This document shows, one piece after another, positions 52,306 to 62,436 of a DNA stretch of 64,000 bases. A program made the translations under genes and the position numbers. The notes under the pieces were generated by a model that saw only the letters and a program-made list of their open reading frames with translations, did not search any database and was not told the origin of the DNA. Origin of the DNA: Podarcis raffonei (taxonomy: Eukaryota; Chordata; Lepidosauria; Squamata; Lacertidae); NCBI RefSeq assembly GCF_027172205.1, contig NC_070604.1:71131023-71195022 (forward strand). Direction: 5' to 3'. Each line of letters opens with the position of its first letter. Within the stretch, counting starts at the first letter, position 1.

Positions 52306-54326
52306 ATCCATTTGTAAATGTAAGGCCCTTGTCAACTCTTTCACTGCTTAGTACTGAAGGCTTTTTATCTGCCAGAATAGTGCACCACCTGACTGGCCAC
52401 CACAGCAAAAAACAAAAACTGGATTTCAGGAGACACCATGTTAGAAGAGGCATTTTTATTTTTTTACAGAAGGAAGTGTCATCTTGTAAAATGGGGCCTT
52501 GTGCAATAATGCGGCACTGTGGAGAACCTGCATGGTGTTGGATGCCAACTCTCATGATCACCCCAGGCAATACAGCCAATGAACTGAGAGTTACAGTTCA
52601 ACAATATTTTGGGAGCTGCAAATTCCCAATTCAGAATCTTAAAAACAAAGCTTTCAACCCTTCAAAACTATTTCCCCAATATATATATATTAAATCACAT
52701 TTATGCTTATCGATTAACAAATAACTAAAAGTTATACATAAAATTGGTTTTTCCCCTCCCTATCATGCTATCTTGGCAAAAGAGTTTGAAGCATTTCATT
52801 TGCCAGGATGCGTAGCTCACCCCCTCAGAGAGGGTAGATTACTATCTTGGCTTTGCTTCTCAAATGCTTCAACAGAAGTCTCCTCAAATGCTTCAAAAGA
52901 ATTGCAATACTTCTCAAGAATCACAGGCTAGATGACAGTTCTTAATCCCTCCCATTTACACTCCTATTATTATTAATTAAATTTGTGCATTTATGCATAC
53001 TCTGCATTTATGCATTTACTCTGCCTGAATAATTTGCAGGTTTTATAACAGGGCACCCTCAACTGCTTTTCATAAGCTTGCTTTTTTCTTCACTCTTACC
53101 TTCTTTCAGCCCTTTTAATTTCTTCCCTTTCCAACCCACAGCAGTTGGTGAGGGCAGTTTCTGCTCTTAGGCAACACTGCATTGCCAACATCTTCCAGAA
53201 CTTAGTGCCTACCTAGCCCAAATTCTACAATGCAGGATTTAGTCAATGGCTGTGGAGAGATGCATACTCACTGTTAGGACACTGGAAGCTCCCTTCTCAG
53301 GTAATCTTTTATATATAGATAGATATAGATATTGCTGTTAATTGTTTTATTAAAAGCATACACATAAACAATCATAGTGCATATGTGCATGTTTTCCAAA
53401 TAATTCAAATTCAGGATACAGTAAGCAAATTATACTCGTTACTATGGGTTTTCCTGATGTAAACATGGGGGAAGAAGTTTCCAAAAGGCTCTATTGAAGC
53501 TCAGGTGGTCTTCCTCCTTCTGACAAAGGGAAGCCAATTGTCAACAAAATGGTCTGTCTGTGCCACTCTCTGTGGAACTCTGTCTTGGTGCATCAGTTTT
53601 TATGGTAGTGCAAGCTGCCATACTTTATTTAAGCTAGCTTTTCTTCATGCTGGCTGGGACTGATGGAAGTTGTAGATCAAAACATCTGGAAGATACCAGG
53701 TTGGCAAAGGCTCTCTTAGTGGAAGGGCATTTGCATGTCTCTCTCCCAGGTTAAAACTAGGTTCCCCAAATACAGACTTTGACTAGTACTTAACTTCCTG
53801 ATCTTTACCACCCGTACCAGCAAAGTGCTTGAGGAGGAGGGGAACAGACTTGGAGATGTCTGGAACATTCCCCTCCTTCCACATCCTTCCAACATTCAAG
53901 CACTTCAGTAGCCTAGGTAAGACTGAGGGCAATATCAGAGGCAAAATGTGAGGAACGAGAAGGTGGTGTGGGAAGCTAACCTTGCCTGTGGGCAAGATAA
54001 ATCAATGAGTCAATGACTATTGGTCATTACGACTTCCAGATTCAGAGGCAGTATGCTTCTTGTTGGTTGCTGTGGAAAACAGAATGTTTGGCTATGGTTA
54101 TTACAGATGTTTCGACAATCAAACACAAAGAAACACATCCAAAACAGGTAACAAAAAAAGCCGAGCTTGGCCTGGAATATGAATATTCTCTTTAAAAATG
54201 GAAAAGGTTTCTACACACATGAATATTTGGCTATTAAACTTCTGAAGCATATGTAATAAGATGAAATGGAACCTCCAATTCAGATATTTCTAGATTTGGG
54301 TTTGGATTGATTTGTACGTAATATTA

Positions 54327-54477
54327 CCGTATTTTTTGCACCATAACACTCACTTTTTTCCTCCTAGAAAGTAAGGGGAAATGTCTGCGCGTGTTATGGA
54401 GGGAATGCCTACGGATTTTCCTCTAAAAACTACGTGCGTGTTATGGTCGGGTGCGTGTTACAGAGTGAAAAATACGG
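54327..54477. mobile_element. CCGTATTTTTTGC MITE, copy 2
   Basis: Same inverted ends and interior as 33808-33976, with TA flanks. An ~18-bp segment (GGGTGGCATGCCTACGG region) present in copy 1 is missing. Confidence 0.85.
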
Positions 54478-54860
54478 TACTTGAAAAATAGGTGAATAAA
54501 GCCTTCCCTTTGATAGCTTAAAAGCATTGGGGATTTTAAAATGTGCGTACTATTTATGCTGGTATTACTGGTACTGTATTTGTATTATTCATATTAATAA
54601 TACCAGCGATATGTATTAATTATCATGCAGTCCACAGCTCCCTGAGATAGCTAAGCGGTCGGGGGGGGGTCTGTCATTTCTAGTAAATGCTCGCTCTGAA
54701 TCTTGCGGAAGTTGAGGTTTGCAGTGTTGCACACATCTAACATAAGCGAGTGACACAGAGAGAAACCACGTGAAAGTATCATACTTAATGGCCACTACTC
54801 TTCCTGTTAGCTTAGGGGTTTCATGTACACTTTAAGAAAAAACATTGTCTTTTCTTGCAG

Positions 54861-55091
54861 TGAACTGTTTCCTCCCAGACCACTAAGGCATTATTTAAAG
54901 ACTCTCTTTGATAGCAGACTGCATTGGTGGCAGTTACTTCCAATGCAGAGGGCTGTAGGATCATATGATGATGTGCACTGAAGTATTCTGTGTCAAACTT
55001 CAGTCCAGGAAGAAGGAAACGGAGAGAAAGAAGATATCATTGTTTCTTCAGTAAAACTAGCATCCTGCATTTCTTCTATGAAAGTAAAAGG
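54861..55091 (+). other. SYTL3: candidate SYTL3 5' UTR exon
   Basis: An exon-like block bounded by a good acceptor (TTTCTTGCAG) and a strong donor (AAAAG|GTAAGTCAG) about 2.6 kb before the first coding exon. It contains short ORFs only. The donor is the best in the region, so it may instead be the 3' end of a first exon with its start further inside. No CpG island. Inferred. Confidence 0.3.
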
Positions 55092-57674
55092 TAAGTCAGT
55101 GTTTGCTAAAGGTAGGCATAAAAAAATGTTAAAATGTTTGCAAGGCAAGTGCCTTGCATTCCTCTCTTATTTGTGATTATTTGCTGTGTTTCGTTCCCCT
55201 AGCAGATAGGACACATTGATCTTTAGGGGTTATTGAATTGGAAAACACCCTATCTCAAATTATTTTAGACATTTCTATTGCTTTAACATTCAAAAACTGG
55301 TGAATGTAAATAAATAAGTTCTATTATTGCTGTGTATCTGTTTCTCAAAGCTATGTAAATATGTAAAAGATGCCTCTGAATTTCTGCCATTAAAAGATGG
55401 AGATTTATTTCCTCCTGGTAGCATAGCATGGACTAATCTATTGTGCAACTTTTATTCCTTCCTCTGTACTGTATATTTAGCTCTCTTAACACTGCACACC
55501 CCAAACCTTATACTTTGAGTAACCCCGTTCATGTGTATGTGTCTATAGTAAGTAGCCTATTGTTCAACATTGTATCTTTTGGTGTGTCCAAGATAGGCAA
55601 TTTTTCTGTGTTAAGCCCAATAAACATCTCAGAGAAGGATGTATGACACTGGGATCTTTCATGAAGGCCTTGCTTTCTAAATGTTAAGTTTTTGGATTTG
55701 TAGTATGTCGTCTTATAATAAGCTGTGCATAAGATCAATGTGTGTAATGCATTTTGAACTTTTTATTGATCCTTTGAACAGTTTATTTATTATATAAAAT
55801 CATACTACAACTATAATTCCAGTGACTTTACATTTAGGTGTAATTAGACAGAGACACAATTCCATCAGAGTTAGTCCTTCACCAGCTTTTCATCTTATGT
55901 TGTGTGTGAATGTCTTGCTTGCTTACACACTAATTGCAATATATTGTCATGGTTAAGCATGTGGTCCTAAACCCAATTGTTTTTGATGGTGCAGCAAATG
56001 CTAGAATATTTGCTTAATTTTGCAACATGTTTTAATATGCTTTTTTGGCATTGGGAGTAAACTAATATCCCCCTCCCAACTGCAGAAAGTAAGTGATCTG
56101 CCTTGTTTGGCCCTCAGTGCCAACATCAATCAAGGCACTGAACTATCTAGTTTAAATTAACTTGCATGGAGGCAAGACCATAATCTGCTTTTGTCAGACT
56201 CAATGCACCTGATCCCTCCCACATCCTACCCCTAAATTCTTGTGCCTCCTCTGACTTTGTAAGGAAGGACTCCCTACAAAGTCCTTAAACAATAGCAGAA
56301 CATCAGGTGAGTGGCATTTCAGTCAGTTGCAATCTATTTTTCACTCATTTGGGGCAAGTGAGAGTGGGGCACAGTCTCTCCAAAATCCATTCACAACTGC
56401 CTTAGGCTCTTGTTTAAAGTCCTTCTGGTTTTTGATTGTGTCATCTATATGTCCAAATGAGTTTTCCTGTTCATTTTGTGTCTGCACAAAGTGAAACCAT
56501 AAGCTGGTATTGGTGCATAATGCCTGAAACATCTTCTAGATTTGTGAGGGATGTGTGTTGCCCTAGTGATAAACTACACTGTTTTTTGCAAGACCTTTTT
56601 ATCTGCCTCAACAGACACAAACTAGACATGATTCAGATGGCAGGCCCATTAGCTATTAAAGCCTATAAATAATTGATTGATAGTAAAGACTTACTTTAGA
56701 ACATCTCGCCTTCACACCATACTAGTTTTACTTCCATGGGATAAAAGGTTCAACAGCTAGCAGTCAGAGGGCATCGTATTTCAATTAAGGCACATTTATC
56801 TTTGTGGTTGACTAGGAGGCAATCAACTGAATTTCATGAAACCTTTTATTATTTGGATTATTGTTATTCTCATTTTTCATTATCTTTTGCACAATCCACA
56901 TAAGCAAAATGGCTTTTATACAGGCCTTTTTACACCAGGGTAAGTAACATGCTGATGGGCAATGGTGCTTATTGTAATGAGGCTGTTTGAAAGATGATGA
57001 ATCATATTTCATAGCTCAACTGTGGCCCAAGCATACTATGAAACGATATGCTGACAGGATGTAGCTTTTGTTTTTCAGGAAAAGTAGGAGATAGTGATCT
57101 ACTGCAGAATAAGAAAGGAGAAGTAGGTTGTTCTTTTTTCTGCATTCCTAAGAAATGCAATCCTAATTTCCTAATAGGAAATTTGTGAATTTAAAGCAAT
57201 GGAGGTGGAGTTTCTCCCCCTTATACCTGCTGCTGCCTATCAGCTTGAATTATACCCCAATTTTCTTTGCAGAATGGTGGATCTAAGCTAAACCTCTTTC
57301 GTTTTTATCAGTTTAGAAACTACCAGCAGCAAATTGGGAGCCTGAAGCCATTTTATTTATACAAGACGATAAACTGCCTTCATCCAGCAAAGAAAGTGCC
57401 TTCAGCAGGTGATGAGACTGAAAATTATGGCATATATGGAAAAGGGTTCTTTTCCTCTCCCTTCCACCTTATGACACAATTCAAATGTATCTCTGATGAA
57501 AGATGTATGCAAGCAGTTAAAGGGACTCATAGATCTTTTGGTTGCTGAACCCTGCCCCTAGCTTTAAGCTCCAACGTTCCTTGGTGGGGGTGCTGAAGAA
57601 GATTAAAATTCTTTAAAAAACAAAACAAACAGACAGACAAACAAATAAAAACCTTCTAAGAATCAGAAGAGAAA
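55092..57674 (+). other. SYTL3: SYTL3 5' non-coding region
   Basis: 2.6 kb with no recognised protein or repeat. Possible acceptors for the exon carrying the start codon are TTTTTCAG near 57079 and TTTGCAG near 57272. Just before the ATG lies an (ACAGA/ACAAA)-rich tract. Confidence 0.5.
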
Positions 57675-57784
57675 ATGACTCAGGAACTTGACCTCGGCGT
57701 ACTAAAGGGATTGGAACGACAAGTTGTTTTAGATGTCCTGAACCGTGATCAGACGTTGAGGAAGGTGGACGAAGAACGAATAAG
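57675..57784 (+). CDS. SYTL3: SYTL3 coding exon 1
   Basis: Encodes MTQELDLGVLKGLERQVVLD and VLNRDQTLRKVDEERI plus AG of Arg37. Donor AG|GTATGT. The ATG has an AGAAAATGA context. Confidence 0.94.
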
Positions 57785-60700
57785 GTATGTGGCCATTTTG
57801 GAATACAGCGTGCCATTGCATCTCCCTGTTTTATTTACTTCTTTTCATCTATTCTTTCCTAAAATCTTTTTCTCAGCTTCTTTGTTAGACCATTCTAGTG
57901 ATTAAATTCTAGATTACAGTAAATACTTTGCAGGAAGAAATTTATTGAATGGCTTTGTCATGACTATTCTTAGAATAGTTTTGTATATTCCCTACTCCAT
58001 GCACTAAGGGTGTTTTCAGATGGGTGATTATTGTTCATGTTCCTCATGCATGCAGCTCCCCTCCCCCACAGCATTCATATGATGCTGACATTAAAATGTG
58101 AGCATATATTCCAGTCTAATCCAGATGTATCTTTCACAGCAAGCGCATAGAGTCGACCTGCTAGTTTTTTCCCAAGTTCCTGCCAAGGGCTCTTAGAAAG
58201 ATTTGTAAAGCAATTATGATGTTTCAGTATGGTAGGAAGGTTCACTAGTAAATTCCTCCAACCCCCTCTTTAAAATTAAGGTGGTTATCTAGGAAAGCAA
58301 CACAGAAGGAAGTCTCACTCATCTCCATAGGTCAGCCAGTTATTTCAGCATGGTATTATATTGTTTAAATGTGGTGGAAGGTGAAATTACAGGTTAACCT
58401 CTTGTTTTTGGTTTACATTGGCTATTCAAATTACAGCGTATTATTAATGAAAGTGAATTCATGCAGCTACTTAAAGACTGCAGTGTGAACAATTGTTCAT
58501 TTTTTTCACTCCCAGCTGATAAAACGTGTGCATATTTATTTATTTTTTCTGGCTGAGAACAGGAAACTGAAGCTGCAGCTGCAGGAACTTCGATGGAAAG
58601 GGACAAAAACCACAAACCTGGAATATAAGTCTTGTGCCCGCTGTCAGAAACCTCTTGGAGTGCTAATCAACAGAGGTGCAGTGTGCAATGGGTGCAGTCA
58701 CCAAGTATGCTCCAGATGTCGCATCACTTTGAATCGCTACCTGTGGAAATGCACCGTCTGCTACGCTCATGAGTGAGAAATTCTAGAGAAATTGCTCAGT
58801 AATATTTGCGTTGTGGGTGTTTATGCCTTAGTTGCATATGTCTTGAGGATAGGGTCTGTAGGAGTTTCACAGCAGCCCTCTGCTATCAAGGAAGAAGGAG
58901 GCAGAGGCAGCATATACTTTGGTGGGGAGTAGGACAGTGTGGTCCAATACACAGCCAGAGGACCACATGCAGCCCTCAAGGGCTTTTTTGGAGGCCCTTG
59001 GCAACATTTCACACACACACACACCCCACAGCAGCCCTCCCACCACCTTCCCAAAGCTGGGTAAGCAAAGTGCTAGGCTTTGGGAAGGAGACCTGAGGGC
59101 TCTGTCAGGGTCTCTCCACCTTCCCAAAGCTTAGTTAGCGCTTCTCCAGCTTTGGGAATGAGGTGGGAGGGCTCTAGAACTCTGCCAGAGCCTTATATCC
59201 TTCCCAAAGCCCAGCCCCAGCACCTCACTTATCCAGGTTTGGGAAGGTGGTGGAAGGGCTAGTTAGGGGGGCATCAAATTTTGGGCTCATCTCCTCCCTC
59301 TGTGTGACAAGGCAGTGTCTAAGGAGGTTCACACAGAGGGCACACTGGCAATATTGTTGTGGAATTAACACACAACACTTGGTAGTCAGAGCCATGGGAC
59401 TCCTTTGCATGCACCTTCAGTAGGATGGGAGTTGCTTTCCTGTAATGTAGTGTATATTTGAAGCCTGGAACCACATAGGTCTTTTTCACATAATTAAAAA
59501 ATGAAATGAAAATAAAAGCTAAGATTCTCAGAAAGTTGACTTCTATGCCCAGTACCAAATTCTATGGGTTTTCTATTCTTGTGCATAATCTGGAATGTCC
59601 TTTTGGGTTATGTAACAGTTGAGGTTCCAATGCTGCAATGATGGAGTTTTTGTGACGAGCCTACAGGTGATTTTGAAAATCCTTCAGTAAAAGGTTCAAA
59701 TATTTGTTTTGCAGGGAACTTAAAGTGAAAGCAGGCGAGTGGTTCTTTGAGCAGCGATCAAAGAAATTTCCAGCTGAAGGTAATGCTTTTAAAAAGTAGG
59801 AATCTACACTATTAAATGCAAGATAAATTGATGGTCTGTTATTTTTATTTCACATTTTGTTCTCTTAGGAAGATATGTATAATCTGAAATAAGTAATAGT
59901 AAGTAAATAAATAAGTAAGTAAATATATATATGAGCACATAACAGTTACCTTTGGCTACAATGTAGAAGTATTTAGGGGCCTTTAGGTGCCAGGCATTAA
60001 TGTTCCTCTTCAACCAGGCCTTAGGCTGATTAGCATCTGATACCCTTTTAGATGTGTTGTGGGAGTGAAGGGGTTATTTATTATGTATTTTGTTTGTGTT
60101 TTTCATCTCGTATTTTTGTGTTGTGAACTGCCTTAGTCTCTATGGATGAAGGGCATTATACAAATTTAATATAAAAAATAATTTTAACTAAGTACAATGC
60201 ACTCTACCTTGGCTGTAAACTCTTAATAAGAATAACTGTTTCTTTTGAACTGATACTGATGCTGTGTTAAATTGCAGGTTCAGATACTACTCCTTCTTGG
60301 CTTTTTGTTGTATTAATGAGTCCTGAAGTGGTTAATTATTATATATATTATTAGTGCCATTTTAAAAATGATTTGTAATGGATTTACAACAGAAAGTTCA
60401 TCTGCCCATATGTCAACATTTTGTAGAATTCAAATGAAACCGTTAAACGGCCTCACCAATAGTTTTCAACAGAGAGATGTTGCTTTCTTTGCCCTAGACT
60501 AGAAAATGAGACAGAAATGTATAGAAAAGAAAATGTGATATCATTCTACTGGAATTTATTTCTATTGGTGAAAGACAATCTGAGTGCTTGGCTGGTAACT
60601 ATAATTTGAAAGCATGCTGAAGCTGATCCAGTTAAAATCTGCAGCCCTGCACATGCTTGGGTTGCATAAATCAATAGAAGTCAGTGGAATTCAAACTGGC

Positions 60701-62436
60701 TGGTTTGGGTGCAGGATTACAGCCAAGGGAATAAATGTTCCCAATTTGTGACTCTCTTGGAGCAGGAATAAATTAACAGTGATGAACCAAAATTATAGCT
60801 GTTGTTCTCTGTTAATTGCCTCTGTGACCAATCAGTCCATGGTAATTCCTTCAAAGACAACACAAACTTATGACATAAGTGGCACAATATTTCAACAGGA
60901 AACTTTAGAAACTAGTACTGTCAGTTAGACGTTGTTGTTGACTGAATTGGATGTGGGATCTTCTGCACACAAAGCATGCAGCCCCTCAATCTGCTTTGGA
61001 GGGTCTCTCAATTATATGGAACAGATTTTGAGTTAGTGGGGGCTACAGAGGAGAAGAGTGGGAAGTTCGTTTGCACAAGTGGAACAGATCAGCATTGGGT
61101 ACAACCCATAAGAACACGTGCACAGTCTGCTTGTTTCTCATTTCATTTATTTAATGGCCTCCAACCTATGCTGGCACATGAGGAAGGGCAGGAAGTGGCC
61201 TTTAGACATAAGATAGTGAATTAAGAGCAGCGGCATGCTTGCAACAGGGTTCTTGTAAAATATGCAAGCACTTCCCTATTTGCTGGCATAACGTGGCCTG
61301 AAATATCAGGCAGTCATTGTGAGAAAATATTTTTTATCAACAATTTTGTTGATTGTGCCAGAGACTTACTTTATACAGTGTTAATAATTGATCTATTGCA
61401 GAATTATTATCTTTGTAAGTAGCTGTAAAAGCATATTGAGATTAATGCATATTGAGATTATTGAGATTAATATATATAATATATTATATAATATATATAT
61501 ATGTGCACAGGGCATTAATATATATATATTGCTCTGTGCAATTCATCATTTGTTACATGTGATTGATGACAGAAGGATTGCTTGCTCTTAGTTGATTGTC
61601 CACCATTTTATAAGCAGAAAGATTATTTTGGTAATTAGTTATACAGGTTGGGTGATAGCCAATGAAGTCATACTCTGAATAGATCGATTAAAACCAACAA
61701 ACCTAAGCCAGTTTAGTTCAACAGGCCTACGTGTCCCTCCCCCCCCTTATGTGGGAGTTACGTTCCTGCACACAAATGAAATTGTATAATGACAGGGCGT
61801 TTTCAGAGGTGCTTCCCTGTTTGTGGCATACCCTCCCTAGTGAGGTGCATCTTTTTCTGTCAGTGTTAGCTTTCAGGAGGAATTTGAAGACATTCTTGTT
61901 TACTCAGGCATTTTGCAGGTGAAGAATACTGTTTTTGGCAACCCAGAGATCATTGAATGAAATAATAATTTTAATTGCAACTATTTTAGAATGATTTCCC
62001 TGTTTTAGAATCCTTTTTTAAAATTGCAGATGTGTTTGCCACCCTGGGCTCCTTTGGGAGGAAGGGTGGAATGTAAATTCAATGAATCAATTAAATTTTA
62101 AAACTATTGTTGTGCTGCTTGTATTACTGAACTTTTCAGCTGTAATTTAAGTTTCTACCATCCATTATTGTACATTGCTTGAATCAATACCAATAACTAA
62201 ATGTAAAACTACATTTTTCTAGATGGTCACAGAATCTCTTGAGCACTTTTAAGGGTTGGCGAAATTGAAGTATATTGACAACAATAAATGACAGAAAATT
62301 GTGACAAAGAACTGGTTTGTGAATAGAATATTATTGCTAGCAAATGACCTTGATGGGGTTTTTCCCCCTCTTGCTTCACAGGTAGATATGAAACTGCTGG
62401 GGCAAAGCTCTTGGACTCTTATCAAGCACTACTAAG
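57675..62436 (+). CDS. SYTL3: SYTL3 gene, first four coding exons (partial)
   Basis: Synaptotagmin-like protein 3 (Slp3), a Rab27 effector that tethers secretory granules, e.g. by linking lytic granules to kinesin-1 in T cells. The window holds the Slp homology domain: helix RBD1 (LDLGVLKGLERQVVLDVLNR ... EERIRKLKLQLQELRWKG), a zinc finger with eight Cys (CARC, CNGC, CSRC, CTVC), then RBD2 beginning KAGEWFFEQRSKKFP. Exons of 110, 210, 65 and 55 nt join in phase to 146 residues plus two bases. The two C2 domains are beyond the window. Start chosen by homology (mammalian MAQEIDLSALKELE). The Rab27-contact motif reads AGEWFF here, whereas family members usually have Ser or Thr in place of Ala. 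Confidence 0.95.
58563..58772 (+). CDS. SYTL3: SYTL3 coding exon 2 (zinc finger)
   Basis: Encodes KLKLQLQELRWKGTKTTNLE through the CARC...CNGC...CSRC...CTVC zinc finger to YAH. All eight ligand Cys are present. Acceptor GAGAACAG, donor GA|GTGAGA. Confidence 0.95.
58920..59258 (+). repeat. three ~75-bp tandem units with internal inverted pair
   Basis: CCTTCCCAAAGC begins units at 59046, 59119 and 59199. Each is followed 15-30 nt later by TTTGGGAA(G/T), so every unit can fold on itself. GAGGGCTCT recurs between units. Preceded by a C-A-rich (CA)n tract and a GAGGACCACATGCAGCCCTC segment typical of a hAT-like repeat. Confidence 0.7.
59715..59779 (+). CDS. SYTL3: SYTL3 coding exon 3
   Basis: Encodes EELKVKAGEWFFEQRSKKFP and AE, the Rab27-binding W-F-F motif. 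Acceptor TTTTGCAG, donor G|GTAATG. Confidence 0.95.
60010..60178 (+). mobile_element. L2-type LINE 3' end
   Basis: CAACCAGGCCTTAGGCTGAT ... GTATTTTTGTGTTGTGAACT, GCCTTAGTCTCTATGGATGA, AGGGCATTATACAAATTTAA: the common squamate L2-type end with the A-rich terminal repeat. Confidence 0.7.
61470..61532. repeat. (AT)n-rich microsatellite
   Basis: Interrupted runs of TATATA around 61470-61530, with a short GTGCACAGGGC spacer. Confidence 0.85.
61795..62098 (+). mobile_element. LINE 3' end with ORF remnant
   Basis: The frame around 61820-61920 reads LWHTLPSEVHLFLSVLAFRR and NLKTFLFTQAF, which resembles the C-terminal tail of L2/CR1-type ORFs (LWN-LP-EV...FRR-LKT-LF). It is followed by the tail CACCCTGGGCTCCTTTGGGA and AATGTAAATTCAATGAATCA. 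Confidence 0.7.
62382..62436 (+). CDS. SYTL3: SYTL3 coding exon 4
   Basis: Encodes GRYETAGAKLLDSYQALL and AG of Arg147, matching mammalian GKHETVGGQLLQSYQKL. Acceptor CTTCACAG, donor AG|GTAAGG. Confidence 0.93.

Larger units (their letters stand above)
51601..54700. other. DYNLT1-SYTL3 intergenic spacer
   Basis: No gene seen. It contains a MITE-like repeat (52162-52305), a hAT-like fragment (~53648-53712), a short (GATA)n tract near 53318 and a CCGTATTT MITE (54327-54477). Confidence 0.6.
59780..62381 (+). other. SYTL3: SYTL3 intron 3
   Basis: 2.6 kb. Contains (TAAG)n/(AT)n tracts (59895-59932, 61470-61532), two LINE 3' ends (60010-60178, 61795-62098) and small unclassified repeats near 60650 and 61735. 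Confidence 0.85.

Noticed and set aside
57260-57550. possible extra SYTL3 coding exon (frame at 57267-57548)
   Set aside because: The translation has no similarity to Slp proteins and lacks a donor in phase with the known first coding exon.
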